A stretch of DNA of 64,000 nt, taken from NCBI RefSeq assembly GCF_009765755.1, contig NZ_LMUV01000002.1:1118074-1182073 (forward strand), in the 5' to 3' direction. Made by a program: the position numbers and the translations under genes. The notes beneath the pieces are model-generated. The model worked only from the letters and a program-made list of their open reading frames with translations. It did no database searches and was not told the origin of the DNA. This document shows, piece by piece, positions 8,969 to 17,980 of this stretch. Position 1 is the stretch's first letter. Every line of letters starts with the position of its first letter. Source of the DNA: Rhodanobacter sp. L36 (lineage in GTDB: Bacteria > Pseudomonadota > Gammaproteobacteria > Xanthomonadales > Rhodanobacteraceae).

Positions 8969-11900
8969 ATGTCTAGCAACAGGCCTTTACCTTGGCTGGC
9001 AGGCGCCGTCATGGCGTTCACGGGGATGTTGTCGTCCGCGACGCATGCCGCCCAGGCGACCAGCATTCCCGACTTCACGCCGGACACGGCGCGTATCACC
9101 GGCGCGATCGACAACACCAAACTCTTCACGGTGCCCGGCAGCAAGCCGGCGTTGGCCGTGGCGAGTCAGGACACCGGCGCGCTGCCGCAGGTCCGCACCA
9201 TCCGCAACGTGACGCTGCTGCTCAAGCGCAGCGCGACCAAGCAGGCACAGTTCGAGAATTACCTGGCGCAGCTGACGACGCCCAGTTCGCCGTATTTCCA
9301 CCACTGGCTTACTGCCAAGCAGGTCGGCACGATGTTCGGTCCGGCCACCGCCGATATCGGCAAGGTCGCGCAGTGGTTGCAGTCACAGGGCCTGCATCTG
9401 GACGGCGTCTCGCCCACTGGCATGTCGATCACGTTTTCCGGCACCAGCGCTGCTGTCGGCAACGCATTCCACACCACGCTGCACGGCTTCACCGTCCATG
9501 GCGAACAGCATTTTGCCAATGCGAGTGTGCAGCAGATTCCCGTGGCGCTGGCGCCGGTGGTCTCCGGCGTGGCGTCGCTCAACAACTTCTTTCCGAAGCC
9601 GCAGCACGCCGATGTCGGCACCGTCACGCGCGACAAGCGCTCCGGCCGCTGGAAGACGGTGTCGCGTGCCAAGGGTGCACCGCAGATCACGCTACCGCCC
9701 GGCACAATCGATACCGCCACGACGTACGACGTGGCGCCGCCGGATTTCAACACCGTCTACAACGTCGGGCCGCTATGGAACCGCAGCACGCCGATACGCG
9801 GTGCGGGTCAGACTGTGGCGGTGCTTGAGCGAACCGATGTCCTGCCCGCTGACGTGCAAACGTTCCGTGGCGCTTTCCTGCCCGCCAGCGCGATCGGTGC
9901 GGTGAGCTACATCAATCCGCAACAGAATGCGGATGACACCAGTTGTGCCGACCCGGGCCGCAACGGCGATGAAGGCGAAGCCGCGCTCGACGCCGAATGG
10001 ATCGGCGCCGCCGCACCGGATGCCAATGTGGTGTTCGCCTCCTGCGACGACAGCCAGAGTGCAACGTTCGGTCCGTTCATTGCCGCACAGAATCTGCTCA
10101 GCGGTTACGTTGCGCCGATGCCGACGGTGTTCAGCCTGAGCTATGGCGAATGCGAGGCCGCGGGGTTCGTCGATGGCATGGTCGAAGAAGCCGGCGACCT
10201 GTGGTCGCAGGCAGCCGCAGAAGGCGTCACCGTGTTCGTTTCCACCGGCGACGCCGGCTCGGCTTCGTGCGACCAGAACGGGTCCGCGGCGTCCCAGGGC
10301 ATCACTGTCAACGGGCTCGCATCGACGCCCTACAACGTGGCCGTGGGCGGCACCGATTTCAACGATTACAACAACACCGCGCCGTACTGGAGCCAGTCGA
10401 ACACCACGCTCTACGGTTCTGCGCTGAGCTACATCCCGGAGCAGACCTGGGATACCTCCTGCGCGAGTGACACGCTGGATGCCGTGCTCGGTTTCAGCAA
10501 TGGCGTGGACGCCTGCAACACGCCTGCCGGTCAGCGGTTTCTCAACACCGGCGGTGGCGGTGGCGGCGCCAGCAACAACTGGTTCCAGCCATTGTGGCAG
10601 GTCGGCATCTATGGCTCGACCAACGTCGGTGCGCGAATGATCCCGGACGTCTCGCTGTTCGCCGCGAACGGTCTTTACGGACACTCCCTGGTGTACTGCA
10701 TGTCCGATGCGGATGAAGGCGGCACCCACTGCGATTACACCGATCCGGACAGCGTGTATTTCAACAGTGCGGGCGGCACCTCATTTGCCGCACCGGCGAT
10801 GGCAGGCGTGCAGGCGTTGATCAACCAGGCTTCGGGTACGCCGAGCGGCAACATTCTGCCGGCGCTGTACAACCTCGGCACCAAGGAATACGGCACCAGC
10901 CATTCGCCGAACACGGCCATGCTGACTGCGTGCAGTTCCAGCAACGGCACTCAGGTCGATGCGAAATGCATCTTCAACAATGTCACGGTCGGCACGATCG
11001 ATGAGCCATGTTTCGGCGGCACCAACGATTGCTACAACGGCAAATCATCCAAGGCTTATGGCGTGCTGAGTGCCGGTGGCATCGACCAGCTCGATCCCGC
11101 GTGGAGCACCAACGCCGGCTACAGCTTGGCCACGGGGCTTGGCAGCATCAATGCGAGCAACCTGGTGGATGCGCTGAACACGTTCTATGCGCCGTTCAAG
11201 AACGGCTATGTCGCGCCGTCGGATTATCTGTCGTCGGCGAATGAATCGCAGGGCGATGGCTACAGCGACATCGCCGTACTGGAACCGGTCAATGCCAGTT
11301 TCCTGCAGCTGGGCATGAAGGGCTCGATCGCGCTCAACAACATCGCGCAACCGATGCCGGCGGGTTATGCGATCAGCGCTGTCGGTAATTTCTTCACGCC
11401 GGCCGGTACGATCTTCAACCGCGACATCGACAGCATCGCGCTCACCGGCCCGGGCAACCAGCTCTACGTCATGCTGTCCGACGGTTTGGGCGGCGCCGCC
11501 AACTATTACGAAAGCACGGCGATCGGTGACCCGTATCCGGCGGGTTGGAGCATTGCCGGCGCCGCAGCTTTCGATAGCGCCGGCACCGACGAACTCTTCC
11601 TCGCCAATCCGCAAACCGGTCAGGTGCAGTGGCAGCAACTCGGCTTCACCCTGTTCTACATTCTGGGTAAGGCCCACTACACATTCCATGCCACTTCCTC
11701 GCCGGTATACAACGGCCCGGCGGGTTTCGTGCCGCACCTGGCCGACGTCAACGGGGATGGCTTCGCCGATATCGTGTGGACCGGCCCGAATGCCGCGAAC
11801 AACACGGTCTACCTGTCGATCAACAATCAGCGGGGAAGCTTCGACACCACGCAGATCGCCGATCGTCCGGCCGGATTCACCTTGTTCGGCGCAGGCGACG

Positions 11901-12289
11901 TTGCCGGCCACGGCGTGACCTCGCTGTTCTGGACCAACCCCACGGCGCATGCGCTGACGCTGTGGACGATGGACGGCGCGACCATCGCTTCTCAGCAGAC
12001 GCTGCCGGTGCCAACCGGCTACACGCTGGCGAGCATCGCGGATTACGACGGTGACGGCCTCGCCGATATTCTCTGGTCATCCAGGGCGCAGTTCGGTTCC
12101 ATCGCGCTGGGACCGGCCATGTTGTACGAGTGGCTCAGCAACGGCAGCGGCGGCTTCAGCAGCCAGGCGGTGGCCGATCTCGACGGCAAGCAGATGACCG
12201 TTCCGGCAGGTGCGTTGATCCAGGCCAACCGGTTGCAGGGCGGACGGGTGACCTCGGGCATCGACACGTCGACGGGCGTCAGCCACTGA
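8969..12289 (+). CDS. Secreted S53 (sedolisin/kumamolisin-type) serine-carboxyl peptidase with C-terminal FG-GAP-like repeats
   Basis: This 1106-residue preproprotein has a signal peptide (residues 1-32, ending ATHAAQA) and an S53 activation prodomain, about residues 35-215, with the SSPYFHHWLTAKQV motif. The catalytic domain has Glu337 and Asp341 in GEAALDAEW, Asp428 in STGDAG and Ser605 in GGTSFAAPAMAG. The last 350 or so residues hold degenerate FG-GAP/VCBS repeats (DVNGDGFADIVW, DYDGDGLADILW). Family members are acid proteases released after autoprocessing. The start at 8969 was chosen by the signal peptide. The gene is monocistronic, ended by a strong terminator at 12320. Confidence 0.9.
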   Translation: MSSNRPLPWLAGAVMAFTGMLSSATHAAQATSIPDFTPDTARITGAIDNTKLFTVPGSKPALAVASQDTGALPQVRTIRNVTLLLKRSATKQAQFENYLAQLTTPSSPYFHHWLTAKQVGTMFGPATADIGKVAQWLQSQGLHLDGVSPTGMSITFSGTSAAVGNAFHTTLHGFTVHGEQHFANASVQQIPVALAPVVSGVASLNNFFPKPQHADVGTVTRDKRSGRWKTVSRAKGAPQITLPPGTIDTATTYDVAPPDFNTVYNVGPLWNRSTPIRGAGQTVAVLERTDVLPADVQTFRGAFLPASAIGAVSYINPQQNADDTSCADPGRNGDEGEAALDAEWIGAAAPDANVVFASCDDSQSATFGPFIAAQNLLSGYVAPMPTVFSLSYGECEAAGFVDGMVEEAGDLWSQAAAEGVTVFVSTGDAGSASCDQNGSAASQGITVNGLASTPYNVAVGGTDFNDYNNTAPYWSQSNTTLYGSALSYIPEQTWDTSCASDTLDAVLGFSNGVDACNTPAGQRFLNTGGGGGGASNNWFQPLWQVGIYGSTNVGARMIPDVSLFAANGLYGHSLVYCMSDADEGGTHCDYTDPDSVYFNSAGGTSFAAPAMAGVQALINQASGTPSGNILPALYNLGTKEYGTSHSPNTAMLTACSSSNGTQVDAKCIFNNVTVGTIDEPCFGGTNDCYNGKSSKAYGVLSAGGIDQLDPAWSTNAGYSLATGLGSINASNLVDALNTFYAPFKNGYVAPSDYLSSANESQGDGYSDIAVLEPVNASFLQLGMKGSIALNNIAQPMPAGYAISAVGNFFTPAGTIFNRDIDSIALTGPGNQLYVMLSDGLGGAANYYESTAIGDPYPAGWSIAGAAAFDSAGTDELFLANPQTGQVQWQQLGFTLFYILGKAHYTFHATSSPVYNGPAGFVPHLADVNGDGFADIVWTGPNAANNTVYLSINNQRGSFDTTQIADRPAGFTLFGAGDVAGHGVTSLFWTNPTAHALTLWTMDGATIASQQTLPVPTGYTLASIADYDGDGLADILWSSRAQFGSIALGPAMLYEWLSNGSGGFSSQAVADLDGKQMTVPAGALIQANRLQGGRVTSGIDTSTGVSH

Positions 12290-12319
12290 CGCATGGCCTG
12301 ACAACACAGGAATGAGCTC

Positions 12320-12350
12320 GAAGCCGGAAGTGATCTTCCGGCTTCTTTTT
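12320..12350 (+). terminator. Rho-independent terminator of the S53 protease gene
   Basis: A perfect 11-bp stem GAAGCCGGAAG / CTTCCGGCTTC with a TGAT loop is followed by TTTTT. It starts 31 bases after the protease stop codon. Confidence 0.88.
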
Positions 12351-12368
12351 CTGCAACGCGTTCGAGTT

Positions 12369-13229
12369 TCAGGCGGCCGTCAATTCACCACGCCGACGCC
12401 AGAACACCACGGCGACCACGATGCACACCAGCGGCAACATGAAACCGAATTCGTCGATGGCGTAAGGCGTGATGTGACCTCGCGGGCCGGTGATCGGCGT
12501 GAACCATTCCTGGATGAAAAGGTTATGGCTGGCATGCAGGATCGCCGCGGGCCACAGGCTGCCCGAACGCAATCGCAGCCAGTTGAAGGCGACGGTGATG
12601 GACATCACCATCACCGCGAAACACGGCATCGCGAACCACCACGGCGTGCCGGCGTTGTAATCGGCGAACAACAGGATCGGCAGATGCCAGACGGTCCAGA
12701 TCGCGCCGGTGAAAAAAGCGCCGCGCGTGAAGCCGAACGCGCGCGTCATTTCCGGTGCGAGAAAACCGCGCCAGCCGATCTCCTCGCCCAGTGCGGTGGA
12801 CGTGCTCTCGACCATGCCGATGGTCGCGAGCAGCAGCAGCGATGCGGCGCCGACCAGCCACATCGGCGCGTTAGGCCAGCCGAGGTCTTTGGCCATGTGC
12901 GCGAAAAATGTCGCGTTGCCGAAATCGCCCAGACCGGTGAGCCAGATCAGCAGATAGGCCGCGCCTGCGTAGGCGACCGGCAGAAGATACGCCACCGTGT
13001 TCCAGCGCCAGCAGCCCCAACCGAAGCCCAGTTCTGCTACCGGTTTCCCCGTGATGCGGCAAGTGATCAGCGCGGCCGTTCCCGGGCTCCACATCAGGCC
13101 GGTCACGTAAAGACCCATGCCGCCGCCGACGTGGCCACAGCCGATGATCAGCGCATAGAACACCGCGCTCAACACCAGCGTCAGCAACAGGAAAATGCCG
13201 ATGCGCGAGGTAGCGCGGTCGATCGTCAT
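12369..13229 (-). CDS. CPBP family intramembrane metalloprotease-like protein
   Basis: This 286-residue polytopic membrane protein has the CPBP (Abi/Rce1-like) signature: EE-x3-R in ALGEEIGWRGFL, then FTGAIWTVWHLP and the histidine/asparagine motif AAILHASHN. About seven to eight hydrophobic segments are visible. Members cleave prenylated or bacteriocin-like peptides or act as immunity factors, but most are uncharacterised. The start is uncertain: ATG at 13229 (with ACGGATG upstream) is preferred over 13238. It lies 77 bases downstream of the hydroxylase gene on the same strand. Confidence 0.8.
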   Translation of the reverse strand: MTIDRATSRIGIFLLLTLVLSAVFYALIIGCGHVGGGMGLYVTGLMWSPGTAALITCRITGKPVAELGFGWGCWRWNTVAYLLPVAYAGAAYLLIWLTGLGDFGNATFFAHMAKDLGWPNAPMWLVGAASLLLLATIGMVESTSTALGEEIGWRGFLAPEMTRAFGFTRGAFFTGAIWTVWHLPILLFADYNAGTPWWFAMPCFAVMVMSITVAFNWLRLRSGSLWPAAILHASHNLFIQEWFTPITGPRGHITPYAIDEFGFMLPLVCIVVAVVFWRRRGELTAA

Positions 13230-13306
13230 GACGTGCATCCGTTGAGGTTCGCCCGCATCAATAACGCCGGGCAGCGTGGGCCGCAAGGGCCGAATCGGCG
13301 CGACAA

Positions 13307-14359
13307 TCAGACCATGGTTGCTGCACTCGTTTCGGACGCAGTAGCTACGGCCTCGATGGGCACTGCCTGATTGAATTCGGAGTGCTGCAACAGCGCCTGC
13401 TTGCTGGCTTTCGCGGTCTTGTGCTGTCCATCGTGGCTCCAGCCCGGTGGCATCACCAGATACAGCAGCTTGCTGCGCAGGCCGGGAGCCTTCATCACGT
13501 CGCGCCCCAGCAGATAGAACTCGCCGAGGTAGGCGTCGATCACGCTGTACCGTTTCACCGGACGCGTGATGCCGTATTCGATGGCGATGTCGTCGCGCTC
13601 TTCCTGATAGGTGCGGAACACCCGATCCCAGATGTTGAGCAGGTTGCAGAAATTGGTGTCCATGTAGAGCACGTTGCGCGCGTGGTGCACGCGGTGGTGC
13701 GAAGGCGTGAGCATCAAACGGCCGAGCACGCCCATGCGCGCGTTCGGCAGCACCTTGTCGCTGATGTGGATGAACTGTCCCCAGAAGCCGTCGATGATCA
13801 TGATGAGGAAAAGCAGCGGCGGGCTCACGCCAGCCAGCATGCAGATGCTGGTGCGCACGAAATCGGCGTACGGCGCTTCGAGGAATATGTGCGCGTAGTT
13901 CACCGTCAGGTTCATCGCCACCGGCGCGTGGTGCGTCGAGTGCAGACACCAGAGCAGGCGTACCTTGTGTGCCAGATAGTGATAAACGAAGTGCGAGAAC
14001 TCCCACGCCACATAGCCGTATAGCAGTCCATACCAGGTGAGCCCGGCCTGGAACAACGCAAAGCGCTGGAACAGGCCGATGCATAAACCGACCATCGCGA
14101 TCGAGATGAAGTTTCCGATGAAGCGGTTCGCCACCATGATCAGCAGTGGAACCTGATAATCCTCGCGCTTGAAGGTCTTCTGCGCCACGCTGCGCAATAG
14201 TTCGAACAGAAGCAAGGGCGGAATCAGCGGGCCGAGCAGGGCGCCGAAACCATCCACTGTCAGCAGCGCGCGGTAATCGCCGGTTGCGATGATCTGCAAC
14301 AACGGTTCGATGCTGAAGAACTGCAGCAACTCGTGAAGAATGGCATCGAGGAAATGCAT
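13307..14359 (-). CDS. Sterol desaturase / fatty acid hydroxylase superfamily membrane protein
   Basis: This 350-residue membrane protein has the tripartite di-iron histidine clusters of the family: HFVYHYLAHK, HSTHH and HHRVHH. Hydrophobic segments lie between and before them. These enzymes use iron and oxygen to hydroxylate or desaturate lipid substrates at the inner membrane; the substrate here is unknown. A cytoplasmic C-terminal extension of about 90 residues follows the last histidine box. The AGGGG motif just before the ATG at 14359 supports the start. Confidence 0.85.
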   Translation of the reverse strand: MHFLDAILHELLQFFSIEPLLQIIATGDYRALLTVDGFGALLGPLIPPLLLFELLRSVAQKTFKREDYQVPLLIMVANRFIGNFISIAMVGLCIGLFQRFALFQAGLTWYGLLYGYVAWEFSHFVYHYLAHKVRLLWCLHSTHHAPVAMNLTVNYAHIFLEAPYADFVRTSICMLAGVSPPLLFLIMIIDGFWGQFIHISDKVLPNARMGVLGRLMLTPSHHRVHHARNVLYMDTNFCNLLNIWDRVFRTYQEERDDIAIEYGITRPVKRYSVIDAYLGEFYLLGRDVMKAPGLRSKLLYLVMPPGWSHDGQHKTAKASKQALLQHSEFNQAVPIEAVATASETSAATMV

Positions 14360-14479
14360 GGCGGCCCCTGTCGCGGCGACACACGGTCGGTAGAAACGTG
14401 CGCCCGACTATACAACCGCGTTGCGGCCGCAGCGCCCGTGATCGGTCACACTATGCGTCCTTTGAATGGACGACTGCCG

Positions 14480-14989
14480 ATGCTCCGGGACGCGACACCT
14501 GACGATTTTCCCGCCATCCTCGAGCTCAACGAAACCTTTGTCTCGGTGCTCAGTCCACTCGATCGCCCCGGCCTTGCGCGGCTGCATGCGCAAGCTGCGT
14601 TGCATCGGGTAATCGAACACGACGGCAAGATCGAAGCCTTCCTGCTGGTGCTGCGCGAAGGTCTGGATTACGACAGCCCCAACTATCGCTGGTTCGCCGC
14701 GCGTCATGCGCGTTTCCTGTACGTGGACCGCATCGTGGTGGCCGGCAACACGCAGACGCGCGGCGCCGGCAGCGAGCTCTATCGCGATGCCCGCGCACTA
14801 GCACTGCGCGACGGCGTGCCGATCATCGCCTGCGAGTTCGACATCGAACCGCCCAATCCCGCTTCCGCGCGGTTTCACGCGAAGCTCGGTTTTCGTGAAG
14901 TGGGCCAGCAGCGCATCCGCGACGGCAGGAAAGTCGTCTCGATGCAGGTGCTCGACGTGGCAGCGGAGATGGCCGTCGGAGCCGTCTGA
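14480..14989 (+). CDS. GNAT family N-acetyltransferase
   Basis: This 169-residue protein opens LRDATPDDFPAILELN, the usual GNAT beta1-alpha1, with YVDRIVVAGNTQTRGAGSELYRDA as the acetyl-CoA binding region. The conserved end ASARFHAKLGFREVG is also present. The pyrophosphate loop (TRGAGS) is a variant of Q/RxxGxG/A. The start at 14480 fits the domain edge, but 14453 is also possible and neither has a strong ribosome site. It is divergent from the hydroxylase gene. The substrate is not evident. Confidence 0.78.
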   Translation: MLRDATPDDFPAILELNETFVSVLSPLDRPGLARLHAQAALHRVIEHDGKIEAFLLVLREGLDYDSPNYRWFAARHARFLYVDRIVVAGNTQTRGAGSELYRDARALALRDGVPIIACEFDIEPPNPASARFHAKLGFREVGQQRIRDGRKVVSMQVLDVAAEMAVGAV

Positions 14990-15220
14990 CCTATCCGCTT
15001 CATGGTCTTCACAGCAACAGTTGGCACGCAGCGTGCTGCAACCTGGGTCGGCTGCATGGGCTTGGATTACTGAACTCGCCCGTCCGTATGGGCCGCAACT
15101 TCTTGCCGTATGCTGCCCGCGCGTTCGCCGATACGCGAGCGCGTCGTAAGCCAGGAAAGTGCCGTTGACCGCGAGAACGGTCCGGTTCCATTACAACTGC
15201 TCGGCTGAAAGGGGAAAAAC

Positions 15221-16111
15221 ATGAAACGTATATTCAAGGCAATGCTTGTTGTCTGTGTCCTGTCGTTGGCGTTCATCACGACGGCCCATGCGCAGGCGAC
15301 GCGAACCTGGGTCTCCGGTGTCGGTGACGATGCGAATCCGTGCAGCCGAACGGCACCGTGCAAGACCTTCGCCGGCGCCATTTCCAAAACGGCGGCTGCC
15401 GGTGAAATCGATGCGCTTGATTCGGGTGGTTTCGGCGCGTTGACGATCACCAAGTCCATCACCATTGATGGCGGCAGCAACCTGGCCGGCGTGCTGGTTG
15501 GCGGCACCAACGGCATCAACATCAATGCCGCGGCAACGGATCGGGTCACGCTTCGCGGACTCACGTTCGACGGCGCCGGTACAGGCATCGACGGCGTGCA
15601 GATCATCGCGGCCGGCAATGTGGTCATCGAGCACTGCACGTTCCAGGGATTCACCCGCAACAACATCGCGTTGAGCATCACGTCGGCCGGTTACCTGATG
15701 GTGAAGGACACCACGATCATCGGCGGCGACAAAGGCGTCGTCATCACGGGGACCACCGGACCGGGACCGGTCTCCGCACTGCTCTCTAACGTCACCGTGC
15801 AGGGAACGCGCATCGGCATACAGACCTTGCGCGGGCATATCGATGGCACCCACGTCACCGTGCAGAACACCTCTGCATTCGGTGCGCAGGCGTCAATCGG
15901 CTCGATCGGCCTGGAGAGCAGCCTGTTTTCCGGCAACTTCACCGCGGTGCAGGCGCAGCCGGGCGGTCAGGTCAACCTGTCGAACGTCGACATGTTCAAC
16001 AACACCTTCGGCATCGGCTCGGGCGGCGGCTTCGTCAACTCCGCGCTCAACAACCGCCAGTTCAACAGCACCACGCCGGGCACGCCTACCGGCAACATGA
16101 TCGTCCAGTAA
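15221..16111 (+). CDS. Exported right-handed parallel beta-helix protein
   Basis: This 296-residue protein has a signal peptide (LVVCVLSLAFITTAHAQA). About ten beta-helix coils rich in Gly, Thr, Ile and Asn follow, for example SITIDGGSNLAGVLVGG, NVVIEHCTFQGF and VSALLSNVTVQGT. The disulfide-prone PCSRTAPCKTF near the N terminus is common in this class (pectate-lyase-like or hypothetical). No catalytic site is clear. An AAGGGG motif sits upstream of the ATG. Secreted or surface location is inferred; a polysaccharide-binding role is possible. Confidence 0.75.
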   Translation: MKRIFKAMLVVCVLSLAFITTAHAQATRTWVSGVGDDANPCSRTAPCKTFAGAISKTAAAGEIDALDSGGFGALTITKSITIDGGSNLAGVLVGGTNGININAAATDRVTLRGLTFDGAGTGIDGVQIIAAGNVVIEHCTFQGFTRNNIALSITSAGYLMVKDTTIIGGDKGVVITGTTGPGPVSALLSNVTVQGTRIGIQTLRGHIDGTHVTVQNTSAFGAQASIGSIGLESSLFSGNFTAVQAQPGGQVNLSNVDMFNNTFGIGSGGGFVNSALNNRQFNSTTPGTPTGNMIVQ

Positions 16112-16157
16112 CGAACGGCACCTGCATCAGGTGCGGTGGCTCGACATCGGGCAAGGC

Positions 16158-16189
16158 GCGACCATTGAACCGTATGGTTCAATGGTCGC
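16158..16189. repeat. Perfect 14-bp inverted repeat (hairpin) after the beta-helix gene
   Basis: The arms GCGACCATTGAACC (16158-16171) and GGTTCAATGGTCGC (16176-16189) are exact complements around a GTAT loop, 46 bases after the beta-helix stop. It lacks a T run but is long enough to end or stabilise a transcript. It lies 18 bases before the next small gene and could instead act as an operator or attenuator for it. Confidence 0.6.
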
Positions 16190-16207
16190 CTCTGCTTCCA
16201 CGAGTCG

Positions 16208-16420
16208 ATGTCCATGGTTACGCCGGCAAACCTCGGTCCGAAAGATTACGAAAACCTGTCGCGGGTCGCGCAAGGGCAGTTCGCCTTGCTGGATGAAGCT
16301 TGTGCGCAGCGATTGATCGACGCCGGGTTGGTGTTGCGGATGCCGGCTTCCAAAGTTGCCGGGGCATCGTTGCAGCTGACCGCCGCGGGGCTGTCGCTGA
16401 TCCGTTCGAGCGACCAGTAG
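16208..16420 (+). CDS. Small protein of unknown function (70 aa)
   Basis: This 70-residue product has a plausible globular composition: PKDYENLSRVAQGQFALLDE, then LIDAGLVLRM and LQLTAAGLSLIRSS. The last stretch reads like a small winged-helix end, with a helix followed by a beta hairpin, but this is only an impression. There is no strong ribosome site (ACGAG just before the ATG). It lies 97 bases upstream of the BLUF gene in the same direction and may be co-transcribed with it. Confidence 0.45.
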   Translation: MSMVTPANLGPKDYENLSRVAQGQFALLDEACAQRLIDAGLVLRMPASKVAGASLQLTAAGLSLIRSSDQ

Positions 16421-16517
16421 TGAACCCGCACCGAGCCATGCAGTTTCAACACACCTTGGCAACCAGTGACGCGCGAATATTCACGGCTTCGCGCGGACCG
16501 GGCGCCGGAGGCGAGCA

Positions 16518-16946
16518 ATGAAGGAGCTGATCGCGGTCGTCTATTCGAGCGTCACGGTTCGCTCGCTCGGCGTGCGCGACATCGACGGCTTGCTGATGGA
16601 CGCCCGCGAATTCAACCACAGTGTGCATGTCACCGGCGTGCTGCTGCATCACCGGGACAAATTCTTTCAGTATTTCGAAGGAGCGCCGGAGGCGGTTGAT
16701 CGCGTATATGCGCGCATCAAGCGTTCAAGCAAGCACGGCCATCTGATCGAGTATTTGCACGAGGCAATTTCGGCGCGGCAATTCGTGAACTGGCAGATGG
16801 GATTCGCCGAACCGCCGCTGACCTTGCTGGATCAGCTATGCAACGAGCAGTGGACGATGACGTTGCCGGCCTTGCGTCGACGTCCATCGCCGTCGCCAGG
16901 GTTGAAGTTGCTGCTGGATTTCTGGGCCATCGCAGGCAGCCACTGA
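16518..16946 (+). CDS. Short BLUF-domain blue-light photoreceptor
   Basis: This 142-residue protein is almost entirely one BLUF (FAD-binding, blue light) domain. The flavin-contact residues fall at the expected spacing: Tyr9 (VVYSS), Asn33 (EFNHSVHVTG), Gln51 (FFQYFEG), Trp92 and Met94 (NWQMGF). These correspond to Y21, N45, Q63, W104 and M106 of AppA. No effector domain is fused, so it should act by protein-protein contact. A GGAGG-like site (GGAGGCGAGCA) precedes the ATG. A strong hairpin follows the stop by three bases. The partner is unknown; the small gene upstream is a candidate. Confidence 0.9.
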   Translation: MKELIAVVYSSVTVRSLGVRDIDGLLMDAREFNHSVHVTGVLLHHRDKFFQYFEGAPEAVDRVYARIKRSSKHGHLIEYLHEAISARQFVNWQMGFAEPPLTLLDQLCNEQWTMTLPALRRRPSPSPGLKLLLDFWAIAGSH

Positions 16947-16949
16947 ATC

Positions 16950-16991
16950 CGGCAAACCTCTCTTGCGAAGGGGTCGCAGAGAGGTTTGCCG
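16950..16991. terminator. Bidirectional hairpin between the BLUF gene and the convergent Pro/Thr-rich gene
   Basis: The arms CGGCAAACCTCTCT (16950-16963) and AGAGAGGTTTGCCG (16978-16991) are perfect complements. The loop contains a further GCGA/TCGC pairing. It fills the gap between two convergent stops (16946 and 16999). There is no strong U tract on either strand, so termination efficiency is uncertain. Confidence 0.65.
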
Positions 16992-16998
16992 TTGAAGA

Positions 16999-17421
16999 TC
17001 AGTGCGACGTGCTGCTCGCCGCGGGATTGATCATCGGGTTCGTGGGTTGGGTCGACTGCGCCGGTTGCTTGCCGTTGCGCTGCATGCTGCTGTTGGCGTT
17101 GTCCTTGACCTGGTTATGCAGGTTCTGCTGTTGCTGCAACTCTTCGCTTTGTTGCGGACTCGTCTGCGGAACGCGTGTGGTCGATCCCGGGACGGGAAGC
17201 GTTCCAGGCGGCGTGGCAGGCGTCGTGCCCGGCAGCGGAGCGCGCGGCTGTGGCGCCGTCGTTGATGGCGGTGTATGCGGCGGCACGGAGTGCGGGGTGG
17301 TGGGTGTGGTCGACGGCGTGGGCGTCGGGGCTGGCGCCGGCGTTGTCTGCGCGAGCGCGACACTTGCGGCCAGTGCGCTGCAGACAGCAAATGAAGTGAT
17401 CAGAGTTTTCATGGGACGCAT
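16999..17421 (-). CDS. Exported Pro/Thr-rich low-complexity protein
   Basis: This 140-residue protein has a signal peptide (SFAVCSALAASVALAQ). Next comes a Pro/Thr-rich stretch of about 55 residues (TTPAPAPTPTPSTTP onward), then a Gln-rich segment (SPQQSEELQQQQNLHNQ) and a disordered polar tail. AGAGG lies 8 bases before the ATG at 17421. No family is recognised; a periplasmic linker-like or cell-wall-associated protein is possible. Such low complexity can be real, and the leader plus ribosome site argue that it is. Confidence 0.6.
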   Translation of the reverse strand: MRPMKTLITSFAVCSALAASVALAQTTPAPAPTPTPSTTPTTPHSVPPHTPPSTTAPQPRAPLPGTTPATPPGTLPVPGSTTRVPQTSPQQSEELQQQQNLHNQVKDNANSSMQRNGKQPAQSTQPTNPMINPAASSTSH

Positions 17422-17699
17422 GGTTTTATCCTCTCGATGGCGCAGCGGCTAGCTGATGATGCGTGGGCGCCGCCGCACCGTCATGGCAATGGGCAATATG
17501 CCTGTGGCATCGCCGTGCATGCAGTACAGGACCACAGCGATGAAGCGGTCGTGAGAAATCTGCATGGCCCGGCTACACGTTGCCAAGGAGGTTGCACGCC
17601 ATCGGTCGACAGGCATTTCACCCTGCGCGGCTCACTGTTCCGAGAACCGCACCTTGTGGCGCTCGCCAATGCGTCGCATGCCACAAACAGGAGATCAGC

Positions 17700-17873
17700 A
17701 TGAATCGTCCCATCCCCGATGGCACCGTCAACACCGACAACCCCAAACCCGGCAAGGGATCATCCGCCGGCATCGATGGCGAAGTGGGCGGCGAGGGGCG
17801 TTCACCCGACAGCGGTTCCGGTGGTGATGGTGGCGACGACAGCGAGCGCACGGACAAGCCCGACGAAAAATGA
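17700..17873 (+). CDS. Small Gly/Asp-rich disordered protein (57 aa)
   Basis: The ATG at 17700 follows a GGAG motif 6 bases upstream. The 57-residue product begins MNRPIPDGTVNTDNPKPGKG and ends in DSERTDKPDEK. It is strongly acidic and rich in Gly, Ser and Asp, with no hydrophobic core, so intrinsic disorder is expected. Similar short proteins are annotated as hypothetical or stress-related; I cannot assign a role. The intergenic stretch before it (17422-17699) shows no other gene. Confidence 0.55.
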   Translation: MNRPIPDGTVNTDNPKPGKGSSAGIDGEVGGEGRSPDSGSGGDGGDDSERTDKPDEK

Positions 17874-17980
17874 TGATCGTTCGCCGTTCGCCGTACCGGT
17901 CGACTGCACGACCGCTTGTCCGTGGCCCGGCGTCTCCCAACACTTTATGATCGCGGCCTTCATTCGCTACGCGCCACATC

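Noticed and set aside
12369..14384. A long open frame of 671 residues joining the CPBP region and the hydroxylase region.
   Set aside because: Its first half is a shadow of the hydroxylase gene in another frame. The CPBP gene with its own start explains the real protein.
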